From contig CM049311.1 in the NCBI GenBank assembly GCA_026874595.1, forward strand, positions 60,266,453 to 60,330,452: a stretch of 64,000 bases of DNA, given 5' to 3'. The position numbers were made by a program, and so were the translations under genes. The notes under the pieces were generated by a model. It saw nothing but the letters and a program-made list of their open reading frames with translations, did no database searches and had not been told where the DNA came from. The DNA is from Sipunculus nudus (Eukaryota > Annelida > Sipuncula > Golfingiida > Sipunculidae). The first letter of the stretch is position 1; each line of letters opens with the position of its first letter. Shown in pieces: positions 10,701 through 20,883 of this stretch.

Positions 10701-11542
10701 GAGCTTATAGGACTGGAGTAACAAGTCTTTGCCCGATCTGTGTCCCATGTGCCTGACGGGGCCGTAAAACTAGTAAATCTAAGGCACAAAGAGATACTGC
10801 TGACAAGACCCAAGGACCGTGAACGACCACCCTTGGAACCATATGTTCAGTTCCGGAACTCCCAATTAAACATTTGGCTATTGATAGTATCAAATTTTCA
10901 ACTTAAGCATAAAAAAGTTTCTTACAAACAATGTGGATATCCCTGCATGAGACCGCTGCCTTGCCAAAGAGGCCAGAACAATCGCTTTGCGACAGAGCAC
11001 ACAGGCAATAATACGTGTCAACTAATGTGAACTAATGAAGATTACGTATTTATTTGAAGAAACTCAATTTTTTTCTTACCAGTGATGTGTCGTATATGAG
11101 AGCAAAAATTGACAATGAGTGGCTGCATAGTCCAACTTTGCTCAAGTGAGTTCATGACACTCGCTCCACCTGAATATATCTTGTGCGCATATTTCTAAAC
11201 CACACAAACATTCTTCGCATGCATATTTAAAGTCAATGTAACTTCAGGAATTTACTGCTCAGGAACTGGATTTATCGCTCTGGCTGGCAATGCCTGTTGT
11301 GGTGACTGCCAGTAACATGGGACATGCAGGCAGGATCAATGGTAGTGGAAGTGCCATGGTGACATCTCCACCCAAAGGGCAAAAAATTGCTTTGATAGGG
11401 TTATCATGTGCTAATGTGTCGGGGCTGGCCTGGGCCACTGGGACTTGTTTCTGCAGTCCTATAAACTCCTTGTTTAGACTGAACGAGAAACCTAGTGAGC
11501 CAAGTATTTATGGCCAGTGTGTACCTGATCCACTTCACTTAC

Positions 11543-11704
11543 CTTAGTAGCCTGAGTCTGCTGCTGTAACTCCCTCAGTATGAGGATCGGTGAGCCCTCA
11601 GGTGTTCTCATAGATGGAGGTTTTTTAACTTCATTTTCCAGATGGTGTGTCTCACGGTCCACCATGGATGCCAACCTCCGCAGCTGGCCAAAAAACTCCT
11701 CCAT
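11543..11704 (-). CDS. SKA3: SKA3 coding exon 1 (start codon, N-terminal Ska helix)
   Basis: This exon encodes 54 residues beginning MEEFFGQLRRLASMVDRETH and ending in QQQTQATK, directly before a consensus donor (AAG|gtaagtg at 11543/11542). The ATG at 11704 has A at -3 and G at +4. It is preceded by an acceptor-like TTGTTACAG ending at 11718, leaving a 13-nt leader in this exon, so a non-coding first exon further upstream is likely. The segment matches the start of the SKA3 core, which forms the coiled coil with SKA1 and SKA2. The exon ends in phase 0. The same CAG|GTGAGC string could also be read as a donor, so the leader boundary is only moderately certain. Confidence 0.85.
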
Positions 11705-12009
11705 CTTCTCAGCTCACCTGTAACAATAATTTAAAAAACTCTTTGAACAATGCTGTAATGCCTGTGATACAAGCTTCATTGCAGTTTTGCAATATACTTG
11801 ATTTTGTTACCTGATGTTTAAATCAAACCAGAAAGATTTATGCATGGATCAACTCCACCTCTTGATCACCTCAAATTATTGACATAAATTACAGTATGTG
11901 TCAAATTTCATTGAGATCATGAGACATGACATGCTGACATAAACACAGAATATGGAGAAACCGTATCCCAGGTTTATTTCACAGTAATATCAAACAAGAA
12001 ATCTGTATT

Positions 12010-12345
12010 CTAAGGAATGCAAGCCTGAGGAGTGCATGTCATGTGGTGGATCAATCCCTATTGAGGGATGCTCCCCAACCTGTGCTTGCATTCACTTATT
12101 TGGCCCATATTCCAAGGTTCATTCATGCATAAGTGACTGTACATTTGTTATTATTCCTTGATAAAGTTCCTGAATCCAGATCATGTAACAGATCCATACT
12201 AAAATCTAATATATTCTTCACAGGCCCATTCCAGAAATGCCCTACGATTCCATTCATGATTGCATGAGTTATGTTGTGAACAAACACACAAATACGGATG
12301 AATGCATACCCTCGTGGCAGAGGCAATAACTTATAAGAAGCTCAG
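12010..12345 (+). repeat. Dispersed repeat with 5' hairpin (copy 1, uninterrupted)
   Basis: It begins with GAATGCAAGCCT and about 80 bp later has TGTGCTTGCATTC, forming a stem. CATGCATAAGTGACTGTACA, CAGAAATGCCC and a terminal CCCTCGTGGCAGAGGCAATAA follow. A second copy with the same order of landmarks lies at 53.07-53.99 kb, so this is a mobile or amplified family. No coding capacity is seen. Confidence 0.75.
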
Positions 12346-12430
12346 CAGCACAATGCAAGGACACTGATTCACAGCTAGTCCAATTAGTAAGCCTATATTT
12401 GTGTTCCATACCAGTAATAATATTCTAAAA

Positions 12431-12432
12431 TT

Positions 12433-12476
<44 letters not shown>
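12431..12476. repeat. AT microsatellite
   Basis: Alternating TA with two AAA interruptions. Confidence 0.9.
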
Positions 12477-12479
<3 letters not shown>

Positions 12480-14479
12480 AAATATCTTTATTCAAATCAC
12501 TTACTCAAGTTACACAAGTTTACTTTACTGTTGTTTATACAGCCTTGCAGTGAATCCTGTCTTACGCAGTCTAAATATATTATACACAGATCCAATTAAG
12601 GATTTATACATGGATATTTAGGTCAGGAGAATAAAATGAAAAGAACCACTTTCTTTACCATATCACTTACTTAGAAGTTTTCCTTCAGTATTATATACTG
12701 TCTGCACCACTGGTCATGATGAAATTCAAATGAATTTCATGTACAGTACTGTAGAGTCAGTGCTTGTAAATATACAACAAAACCCATGTGAGAACACCCA
12801 TTCAGTCCCTGAGGCTATGCCGGCAGAAACCTAACACAGCCTGACCTGAGGCCCCTTTTATCCCCCTGACCCCATGGTCCTTCATGTAATATTAACACTT
12901 GGCTTAGACATGTGAATAAACAAGCTCCACTTTCATGGGACAACAGGTCACACTCCATACAAGGAGGGTCTGTGACCGTATTCCCTCACATACACTTAAT
13001 ATGTCCAATGGACCATCTTGTTTACTGTGTGACACCGTTTGTTAGCTTATTGGTAACCTCTGATCTAATATATTTGCTGGGAATGAATATTTATGAATTT
13101 TACACAATATGCAATAAAACTGCCGAGGTTAATTAAGTGGATATGCAACATTTAATAAATATAATGTCATGATACAATCTACAACATGAAACATTATAAT
13201 TTATATAAAATTATAAATTGTTATATAGATACATAGTCACAGTATGATGACTGCACATCTTGGTGTAATTTTTATTACTGGCCAAGCCAATAAAAATGTT
13301 CTGTTTTTTACACTTAGTTTTATGGCTCAATTGGGTCACAGTGACATAATTTCAGGAAATGTGTTACTTTGCTTTTTGTAATACTTACACAAGGCCAAAT
13401 TCATCTGTATCCCCAATCAGGAAAATTAGGTCATGATGAAACAGTTGTTCAACCCTGCCCTGATTCTAAGGACAGTCTACTTTACCACAGGGGTGTAACT
13501 GGGTCAGTCCATTTACAGTGAAAGAGGGGTGGTGAGCAGCTTTGATGTCTTACAATGCTACCTGTCAGCTTCAGTCACCTACCCTTGGCAGCGTTTAAGT
13601 TATAAATGTCAAGTGCAATGATGGTCATACTTTACATGTATCATGCGTAAAATATTCAGCAGATCACAGTTAGGTGAATATATTAGGCTATGGTCATTAA
13701 GGCAGCCCACCCATAGAGACAAAATCATAAAGAAAAAGTTTAATATTGCACAGCATAACCATGTTCATATATATATGATATACAAGTCCAAATATAACAG
13801 CTAGGTACACCTGTGTATAGTCAAAATAATACACTGAGTCTGGGAGTACATAAAAAAAAACATGAAATGTCTCTCCTTTTGTGCCTACTGTTACTAACTT
13901 GAGGCACTGGAGCATAGAACAGGTACACATACAAGCATCATATTAGAGCTAAAATTTTCAGGACAGTTTTCAGGCCAAGACCAACAAACATGTCAACACA
14001 GTTATTATACAATTGTGGCCTCCTTGCTTTGTTTCACTGCCCACTGCACTTGAATAACATCATATATATGCTTCATGAAAAACATTGTACATACAGCTGA
14101 CCCCAGTCACAAGCTCATGTATGCCAAGAAAACAAACTTTTCTGTACTCTTTCCACAAAGTTTGGACAACTGTCTTTATCCGACATTGTTTCACACATTA
14201 AAGTGACCTTTACAATAATGGACAGAAAGTTTTCTAACAACATTTGAACTTCAGTAGGCTTAAAATGATCCTGATATCATCACAGTCCTTCAAGGAGGTA
14301 CTCTTTCTATATTAAAGTTTCATGATATTTTGACCAAATGTTCAAAGTAGGAACAAGTTACATGCCACTTACACTCCTGAAGAAGTGGAAAGATAAAGTA
14401 TATTTTGCTCTGTTTATCCACTGCCATTTTTACTGGCTGTTGATGGGCTTTGACATCAGAGAGCTGGGAGGCATGCACC

Positions 14480-14615
14480 AGTGATGTAGGACTCCAGTCC
14501 GGATGGACGCGAGTCCAGACTCAAGAGTCCACTTTCTAGGGACTCAGACTTGGACTTGAAGGTTCTGGACATAGACTTGTACTCAGACTTAAGGTCCATT
14601 GGAAAATAGCTCTGT
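14480..14615. repeat. Cryptic simple repeat built on GACTC/GACTT
   Basis: A run of ACTCCAGTC, GAGTCCAGACTC, GACTCAGACTTGGACTTG and similar 6-mers. The minus-strand frame through it (Ser/Leu-rich) is a repeat artefact. Confidence 0.7.
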
Positions 14616-16748
14616 CGCATACTACAAAGCCTTTTATACATGTGAGAACTACCAACAGAATATTAGGCAAAATAAATTTCACTGAATTTACCTAACTTTA
14701 GGTCAGCATCAGGAGCTAGAGGTAATTTAACATTTAAATAAACAGCATGTATAAATTGGACTTAAAAAACACCTGATAATCTAAAATATCCATTTAAACT
14801 GCTCATCAAGGAGATGTGTCTCGGACTTGCACTTGAATGGTGTGAACTCAACTACATCACTGGCATGCACTGAAATGTATCATGTGTGTGGTACAACTAG
14901 CAGCCCATCAAATACAGCCTTTTCACAGTGCTTTATCAACTATGAACAACATGTTACACTGTGCCAAATTTCCTGGCTCCCCACAGATGCAAGAGAGTAT
15001 TCCCAGAGGCACACAAAACAGTGATTCCAGTTAACAATAACACACTGGATCAGCTGATTAGTTAGCCAATCACAAAGCATGTGACCATACTCAGCAAACT
15101 AAGCCAAAACAAACAGCACTTTAAATATGCCTGGTGTAGATAAAGTGCTGTGTTAAGATCATACACCTTACTTTGACTGAGGTATTATTACATACATAAG
15201 ATATATCTCTACATTTTGTCCACCATGCAGAACTTCACGATTTTTCCACAAGCCAACACAGGATTTCCAGACACAAAGCTAAGCTGCTACTTCAGAATCA
15301 TTACTTTTCCAAAACTAAACTAGTGTTTCACATGATAAATGTCTTCAGCTTTATGGTCTAAGGAATTCAAAAATTGTGCAAAGACAACCATTACTGCTAT
15401 ATGCTAGGAGAATGACTCATGATAATAAAGATGGCATGCACACTTTGAAATAATCTAATCACTTAGGACATTAACAACATCATCATCCAAATTCCAGATG
15501 CTGACCCGAAACTACTGTGCATGCCAAGTAACAATGTTTGATATTAATTTAACAAGACTTCTTGGAATATGAGAATTTGAACAATTAATTGCAATGCAGC
15601 TTAAAATTAAGTTAAATTCTCTGGAGGATAAGTAACTATGACAACAAACCAAGTTTAACATAAAAAAGTTTAAACTTGAGTATACATGATTTTATCACTG
15701 TCCAGCATTAACATTGGTCAATTATAGGCAAAAACTTAAAGGTAATCCAAGATTTAAACTAATGCACTGCATGTGTGAGGAAATACAAATTTCCATAATG
15801 TACTTGTGTAGGCTGATTACTATTTGTTTGTTTGTCTGTTAAATTAAAATATTTCAAAATCACCTATTTTCTTCAAGTGTAAGTCACCCCTGTTTAAAAC
15901 ACAACCTTGATAATACATGCAGATACTTTCCCCAGTAAAAGTAACATACATGTATATATTATAAATCACCTGTTATTAACCTATCATAATCTCCTCCTCT
16001 GTCTGTGAAGATTTATGACAATTTCTACATGTCTAATTTACCATAACAGTTTATCCCCATCTACCCATATATGTCTTTAGCCTGGAAGTCAACTTTCCAA
16101 AATTTTCAGGTAAATCATGAAAGATGTAAACAGATACCAGCTCTTACCTGGGCATGTTCTAGAGAACTTAGAACACCTGAGACAGAAACTGGTATCAGGA
16201 ATTCACACATCACAAATGTTCTTACCTGGAGCAATAACAGAAAACACATACACGAATATTCAATCTGACCTAAGTAAAATTAAATCACTGGGCTGTCCAA
16301 CAAGGTATCTGAATGGTCATATTTACCTGGTCAAGGGACAAGGCTCAAATGTCAACAACCGGGACTAATTACTGACAGATGATAGGACGGTAGCAGGAAC
16401 AGGTACTCAAAACAAACAGTTCTCATTCAAACACCCAGAGGTGTATCTATAAAACCAACCAAAGGCTTGTGTTCAGCCAGGCATGAATCTAGGAGGGCGG
16501 CTCTCTAAAACTGAAATGAGCGTGACCCATGACACTGGAGTGCACTGCTGGTAATCACTGGGTTCTGACATATCACTTACACTGTTCATGGTTTTCTTGT
16601 TTATGGTATTTTCTGACATCACAGGGAAACACTGGAGTACTATGACGAATATTATAAATACTGCAAGGATCAAACGGCCTAGGTGTTATGATCCATTAGC
16701 ATATTATACTTAATCAAAGGGTCACATGTTTCATATGTTCAGTTTATC

Positions 16749-16886
<138 letters not shown>

Positions 16887-17089
16887 CTGTATAGGTCTTG
16901 AGGCAAAATTATGAGATTTTTTAGGAATTTTAAGCCAAATATATAGAAGTTTTCATTGCACAATCATGGTCTGTAGGCCAGGTAAAATAACATGACCATC
17001 TATCCTAAAAGCTGCTTATAAAGGTCTTACCTAATTAATTCACACGGCTGAACCTGAATGACTGTTTCACGTACATGGACAGTTCTACA

Positions 17090-17275
17090 AAAGAATGGCA
17101 TGTTTTCAATAGTAATAGGTTTATATAATAATTAATCAGTAATAACAGTGACATTAGTAATATGATTGTGCAATGAAAAATATATGAAATTTAAGATATT
17201 TCAGTCTAAATGCAGGAAAATAAAGGAAATTATATGACAATTTTTTCACAGGAAAATCTAGGGCATTTACGAAGT
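17090..17275 (+). repeat. Dispersed AT-rich repeat family, copy 1
   Basis: Landmarks in order: TTCAATAGTAATAGG, TTATATAATAATTAATCAGTAATAACAG, GTGCAATGAAAAATATATG, GTCTAAATGCAGGAAAATA, then GGAAATTATA. The same order is found at 27460-27665 and, inverted, at 56180-56350. Confidence 0.7.
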
Positions 17276-18139
17276 CAGTAAGAATCCTGTATGTATATAT
17301 ACACTACCATTACAGGAACAGCAGGATTTAGTACTCTGTATTAGCTGAGGACACTTTACATCTCATTTAGAATATAACAAAGGTATCAAAACAAACTCAG
17401 TCCAAGAGTCAAGTGACAGCAAACAATTTTCCATTCTTTTCATGAGCAAGCCTTGACCATGCATTATTCTTTTTCATTTTTTTAATACTGTTTGTGTTTT
17501 AATAAATTCAAAATCTAATTAAGTATCATGTCTGAAATAAATGATGTTATACTGCAATAACTTTGCTCTAGCAAGATACATATTATGGCTAAAAAATATC
17601 AAAGATTTTGCCTTAGTTCACAGAAAGGGAAGCAATTAACAGAAGTACTTTTTTATGCAAAAAAAATTCTGGAATGCACAAATGAAGATCCATAAACCAT
17701 GAACAAACAGATTTATCTGGATTTTTTTAAGTCTGGAAATTCTAGAAAAAGTATGTGAACAGTTAAAATGATGAAGATGCTATCAACAGTCCAAGGAAAT
17801 GCTATTCAAGCTCTTTGATCAAATAAAATGTCAGGACATTCCATCAAGCCAATTTTTCAGAGGTACAAGGTATGTAGGATTTTCTTCAATTGTTTATTTA
17901 TTTAAGGTCATGTCCTTGTAATGACCATGGTTCAAGTTTAAATAAATTTCTTTCTCTGCACCATATCTATTCACACACAATATCTAAAAGAAATCTGTCA
18001 ATTGGTTCTTTATTTATATTGCCTGCATTGTTTTTAGTGGGGACTGATGGAGAGATAAATGCATGAAAATGGAACAAGAGGCAGACAGGGGTCTAATGTT
18101 CACACTTTGACTTATCATACATGTCATTAATCAAACAGA

Positions 18140-18325
18140 AACTGAAGTGGGTTGCAGTAGGTATCACAATACAACTTGTAGTGGCCTGTCCAGGGCCAGT
18201 GGTTTTCCCCAGGTCATCAACTTCTAGAGACTACAAAACTCCACCATCTGAGCCATGAAGAATACCTTGCATTAGTTATTTAAAGTAGTTGTACAATCCA
18301 TGTTAATCAAATAAAGTTTATTTTC
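18140..18325 (+). mobile_element. 5'-truncated SINE, same family as 5336-5580
   Basis: It shares GTAGTGG.CTG, CATCTGAGCCATG, ACCTTGCATTAGTTA and GTTGTACAATCCATGT plus an ATAAA tail with the 5.3-kb copy, but lacks the tRNA head with its B box. Confidence 0.65.
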
Positions 18326-19049
18326 ACAGTTCCATAGTCTAATACACACTTTGCCAGCTGTAACTTGCATCCAGCTTACCAGTGGCACGATGAATAGCTG
18401 CAGCTGCACTGCAGCCATTCTGAGACATATGGTGACAGTTGTTACTTAATGAATAAATTTATGCAATCACATGACATGGTAAAATTCAAATTTCCATAAT
18501 AAACAGAATTTTGAAAATAACATTTTGCAGCATCTACAGCTCAAAAACACATATTTCTCAGTCACATGATCAATATACTGTACCTTTGAAATTTTGTGCT
18601 TTTGTGACTGAACAATTTTTATGTTTTGTTAAGTTGAGATTTTAATTAAAAATTGGCTTAATTCACTTTTTCTTCTAGCAGCCTGCCATGACAGACATTG
18701 GAACTCGCTACTAGATACCAATTTTCCTTTCTCTAACAGTTTTTTAATGGCTATATGAAAGCTGATATGTTAATTTAATTTACAATACCATTTTGGCTCA
18801 GGGAAGGTAGCTCAATACAGGTGGCATTATTTGCATCCCTAAATCATCAAGTAGTGACAGGATCAAAATCCCTGTGAATTTACAGCTGCAGCTGTTCTTA
18901 AGATATATGTATATACTAACAAAATACATCATGTATGTGAACACTTTAAACTGCCAAATTTGAATGTCCATAAAAATGCCATTTTGAAAACAAGCTGCCC
19001 ATGGGCCATGGAGCTCACCTGAATTTGACTGGGTGCTCATTTCTTTTAT

Positions 19050-20530
19050 TAGTGTTATATACTGTCTGTGAGAACAGCCTATGGCTAATGTTACTATGTT
19101 GAAAAATGGACGGAAAATAGAAATTTCAGGATTCATAGGAGACTTGCTATGGACCCCCCCTGGATTTCACAATTTGTGTCCTTTCTGACTGTATTTGACG
19201 TCACATGTATTATAAAAATTAGGTTACCTAATTTCATAATTCAAAGAAGACTTGCCAACGACATTACTAAACTTTTCAATAGAAGGTTCAAGGAAAACAG
19301 ATACAATTTGTACCTTGTCTGTCTGGGTGCTAAAATTCATATTTCTTTGGCTCATAGCGCATAGAATATAGCCAGTGCACCATGACCTAATTTCTGGTTT
19401 CCAAAGAGATTTGTCTATAACCTCTCTGAATGTTGCTCCCTGGATGATTCTAGGCCTATAATGCATACAATTTGTGCCCATCTGACATTCAGGGTGCTTA
19501 TTTGACACCTTAGTCCCTGTAGATTGCAGAATATTGGTCACAGTGACCTAACTTCATGTTTCCAAGGACATTTGCCTTGGCCCACTCTGGATGTTATGTT
19601 AGAAGTTTCTAGGCCTAATGGATACAATTTGTGCCCTGTCTGACTGTGTGGGTGTTCATATGAAACCTTTTCCTAAAGGTCACAGAATATAGGTCACAGT
19701 GACCTAATTTCAGTTTTCTAAGGATATTTGCCAAGGCTATCACAGAATAATAGGTCACAAGATTCTAGGCCTAATGGATACAATTTGACCCAAATCTGAT
19801 TGTCTGGGTGCTCAAAATCATGTTTTTGGTCCATAGATCACGAAATATAGGTCACAGTGACCTTATTTTTAGGTTTCCAAGGACATAAGCCTAGGACCTC
19901 CCTGAATGTTACAATAGAGGATTCTAGGCCTAAAAGGTGTAATTTGTGCCCCCTCTGACTGTCTGTGTGCTCAAAACCCATCTCAGCCCACTGGTCACAG
20001 AATATGTCACAGTGACCTTTTTTCAGGTCTCCAAGGACATTTGCTTAGGACCTCCCTGAATTTTTTGTAGGAAGATTTTAGGCCTAATGGATACGTCTTG
20101 TAACCCTTCTGTCTGGGTGTTTATATGACATCTTTTCCTATAGCTTGTAAAATATAGGTCACAATGACCTAATTTCACTTTCAAGGACATTTGCCTAAGA
20201 CCTCCCTTAATATAATGTTAGAGGATTCTAAGCCTAATGGATACAATTTGTGCCCCCTCCGACTGTCTGGGTGCTCAAAACCCATTTTCAGCCCATAGGT
20301 CACAAAATTTAGGTCACTATGACCTAATTTCAGGATATCAAGGAGTTTTAGCTAGAACCTCCTACAATGTTATGTTACAAGATTCAAGGCCTTACAGATA
20401 TGATTTGTGCCTATCTTACATTAAGGGTGCTCATTTGACAACTTTTCCCTATAGACTGCAGAATAAAAGTCACAGTGACCTAATTTCAGGTTTTCCAAGG
20501 TTTCAGGTTGCTGAGAATTCAGTAGGAACG
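19050..20530 (+). repeat. Tandem array, ~155-bp unit, about nine copies, carrying palindromic GGTCAnnnTGACC sites
   Basis: Each unit runs GGTCACAGTGACCTAATTTC, AGG.TTCCAAGGACATTTGCC, ACCTCCCTGAATG, GATTCTAGGCCTAATGG, ATACAATTTGTGCCC, CTGACTGTCTGGGTGCTC. Palindromes lie at 19536, 19692, 19850, 20005, 20157, 20312 and 20468, spaced 152-158 bp. Five of the seven keep both half-sites intact; those at 20005 and 20468 have one change. Earlier units, from about 19050, are more decayed. A retrotransposon sits 40 bp after the array. Confidence 0.9.
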
Positions 20531-20569
20531 ATTGGTTTACCAAATTTAAGGAAAAATGTGAAAAATTAT

Positions 20570-20755
20570 TGTTATGTTCGTGTTGTCTGTCTCTGTTATG
20601 TAAATGTGCACGAAGGTGCGTTCTACGTCATGCGAGTCTGCATGTGACGTCATCGCTTCTGGGAAAGAAGAGTTGGAGCCATTAAAGGATTTAAAGTTAA
20701 AACGTGTCTTGATTGTCTGTTCTAAGTTTTGCCATCGAGAACCAAATACATAACA
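20570..20755 (+). repeat. 5' LTR
   Basis: It begins TGTTATG and ends CATAACA, a 7-bp terminal inversion with the canonical TG..CA. It contains a full CRE palindrome TGACGTCA (20645-20652), a TACGTCAT half-site just upstream, and ATTAAA (20681-20686) as a likely poly(A) signal. It differs from the 3' LTR only in having TTTTGCC where the other has TTTCGCC. Confidence 0.97.
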
Positions 20756-20773
20756 AACTGGCGACGAAATGGG
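20756..20773 (+). other. Probable primer binding site
   Basis: AACTGGCGACGAAATGGG starts directly after the 5' LTR, the expected place for the tRNA primer site. Which tRNA 3' end it pairs with cannot be told here. Confidence 0.6.
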
Positions 20774-20883
20774 ATTACCGATGGTGTGAAGTCATTTGGA
20801 CTGTGTGTCAGGACTTTTTGTGTACAGGACACGTTTGCTCAACTCAGTTTTTGTAAATTTACTGTGCGCACGTGAACGCTACC

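Larger units (their letters stand above)
2719..11717 (-). other. SKA3: SKA3-like gene (spindle and kinetochore-associated protein 3), six coding exons recognised
   Basis: This is the gene span as seen here, read right to left. SKA3 is a subunit of the Ska1-Ska2-Ska3 complex, which couples the outer kinetochore (NDC80) to spindle microtubules in mitosis. The call rests on three matches to the family: the N-terminal start (FFGQLRRLASMVDRET), the helix ending in AQYGYQP, and the TPQLEDF segment followed by a tail rich in Thr-Pro. Exons join with consistent phases (162, 160, 68, 942, 201 and about 143 nt). The product is at least about 558 residues, longer than the roughly 410 of the human protein, because the tail is expanded. 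The 3' end is uncertain: either the last exon reads to the TAG at 2719, or further exons lie toward or beyond the left edge. The 5' leader is probably far upstream. Confidence 0.85.

Noticed and set aside
16071-16368. Two overlapping plus-strand frames with LLPG/LPG strings
   Set aside because: No family resemblance, no splice borders, and the repeated TTACCTGG text suggests coincidence.
16473-16673. Minus-strand frame with a hydrophobic, signal-peptide-like start
   Set aside because: It opens with TTG rather than ATG, and only a donor-like site (16581) with no matching acceptor supports splicing. Probably chance in AT-rich DNA.
20237-20647. 136-codon plus-strand frame
   Set aside because: It spans the 155-bp array and the start of the 5' LTR, so it is a repeat artefact.
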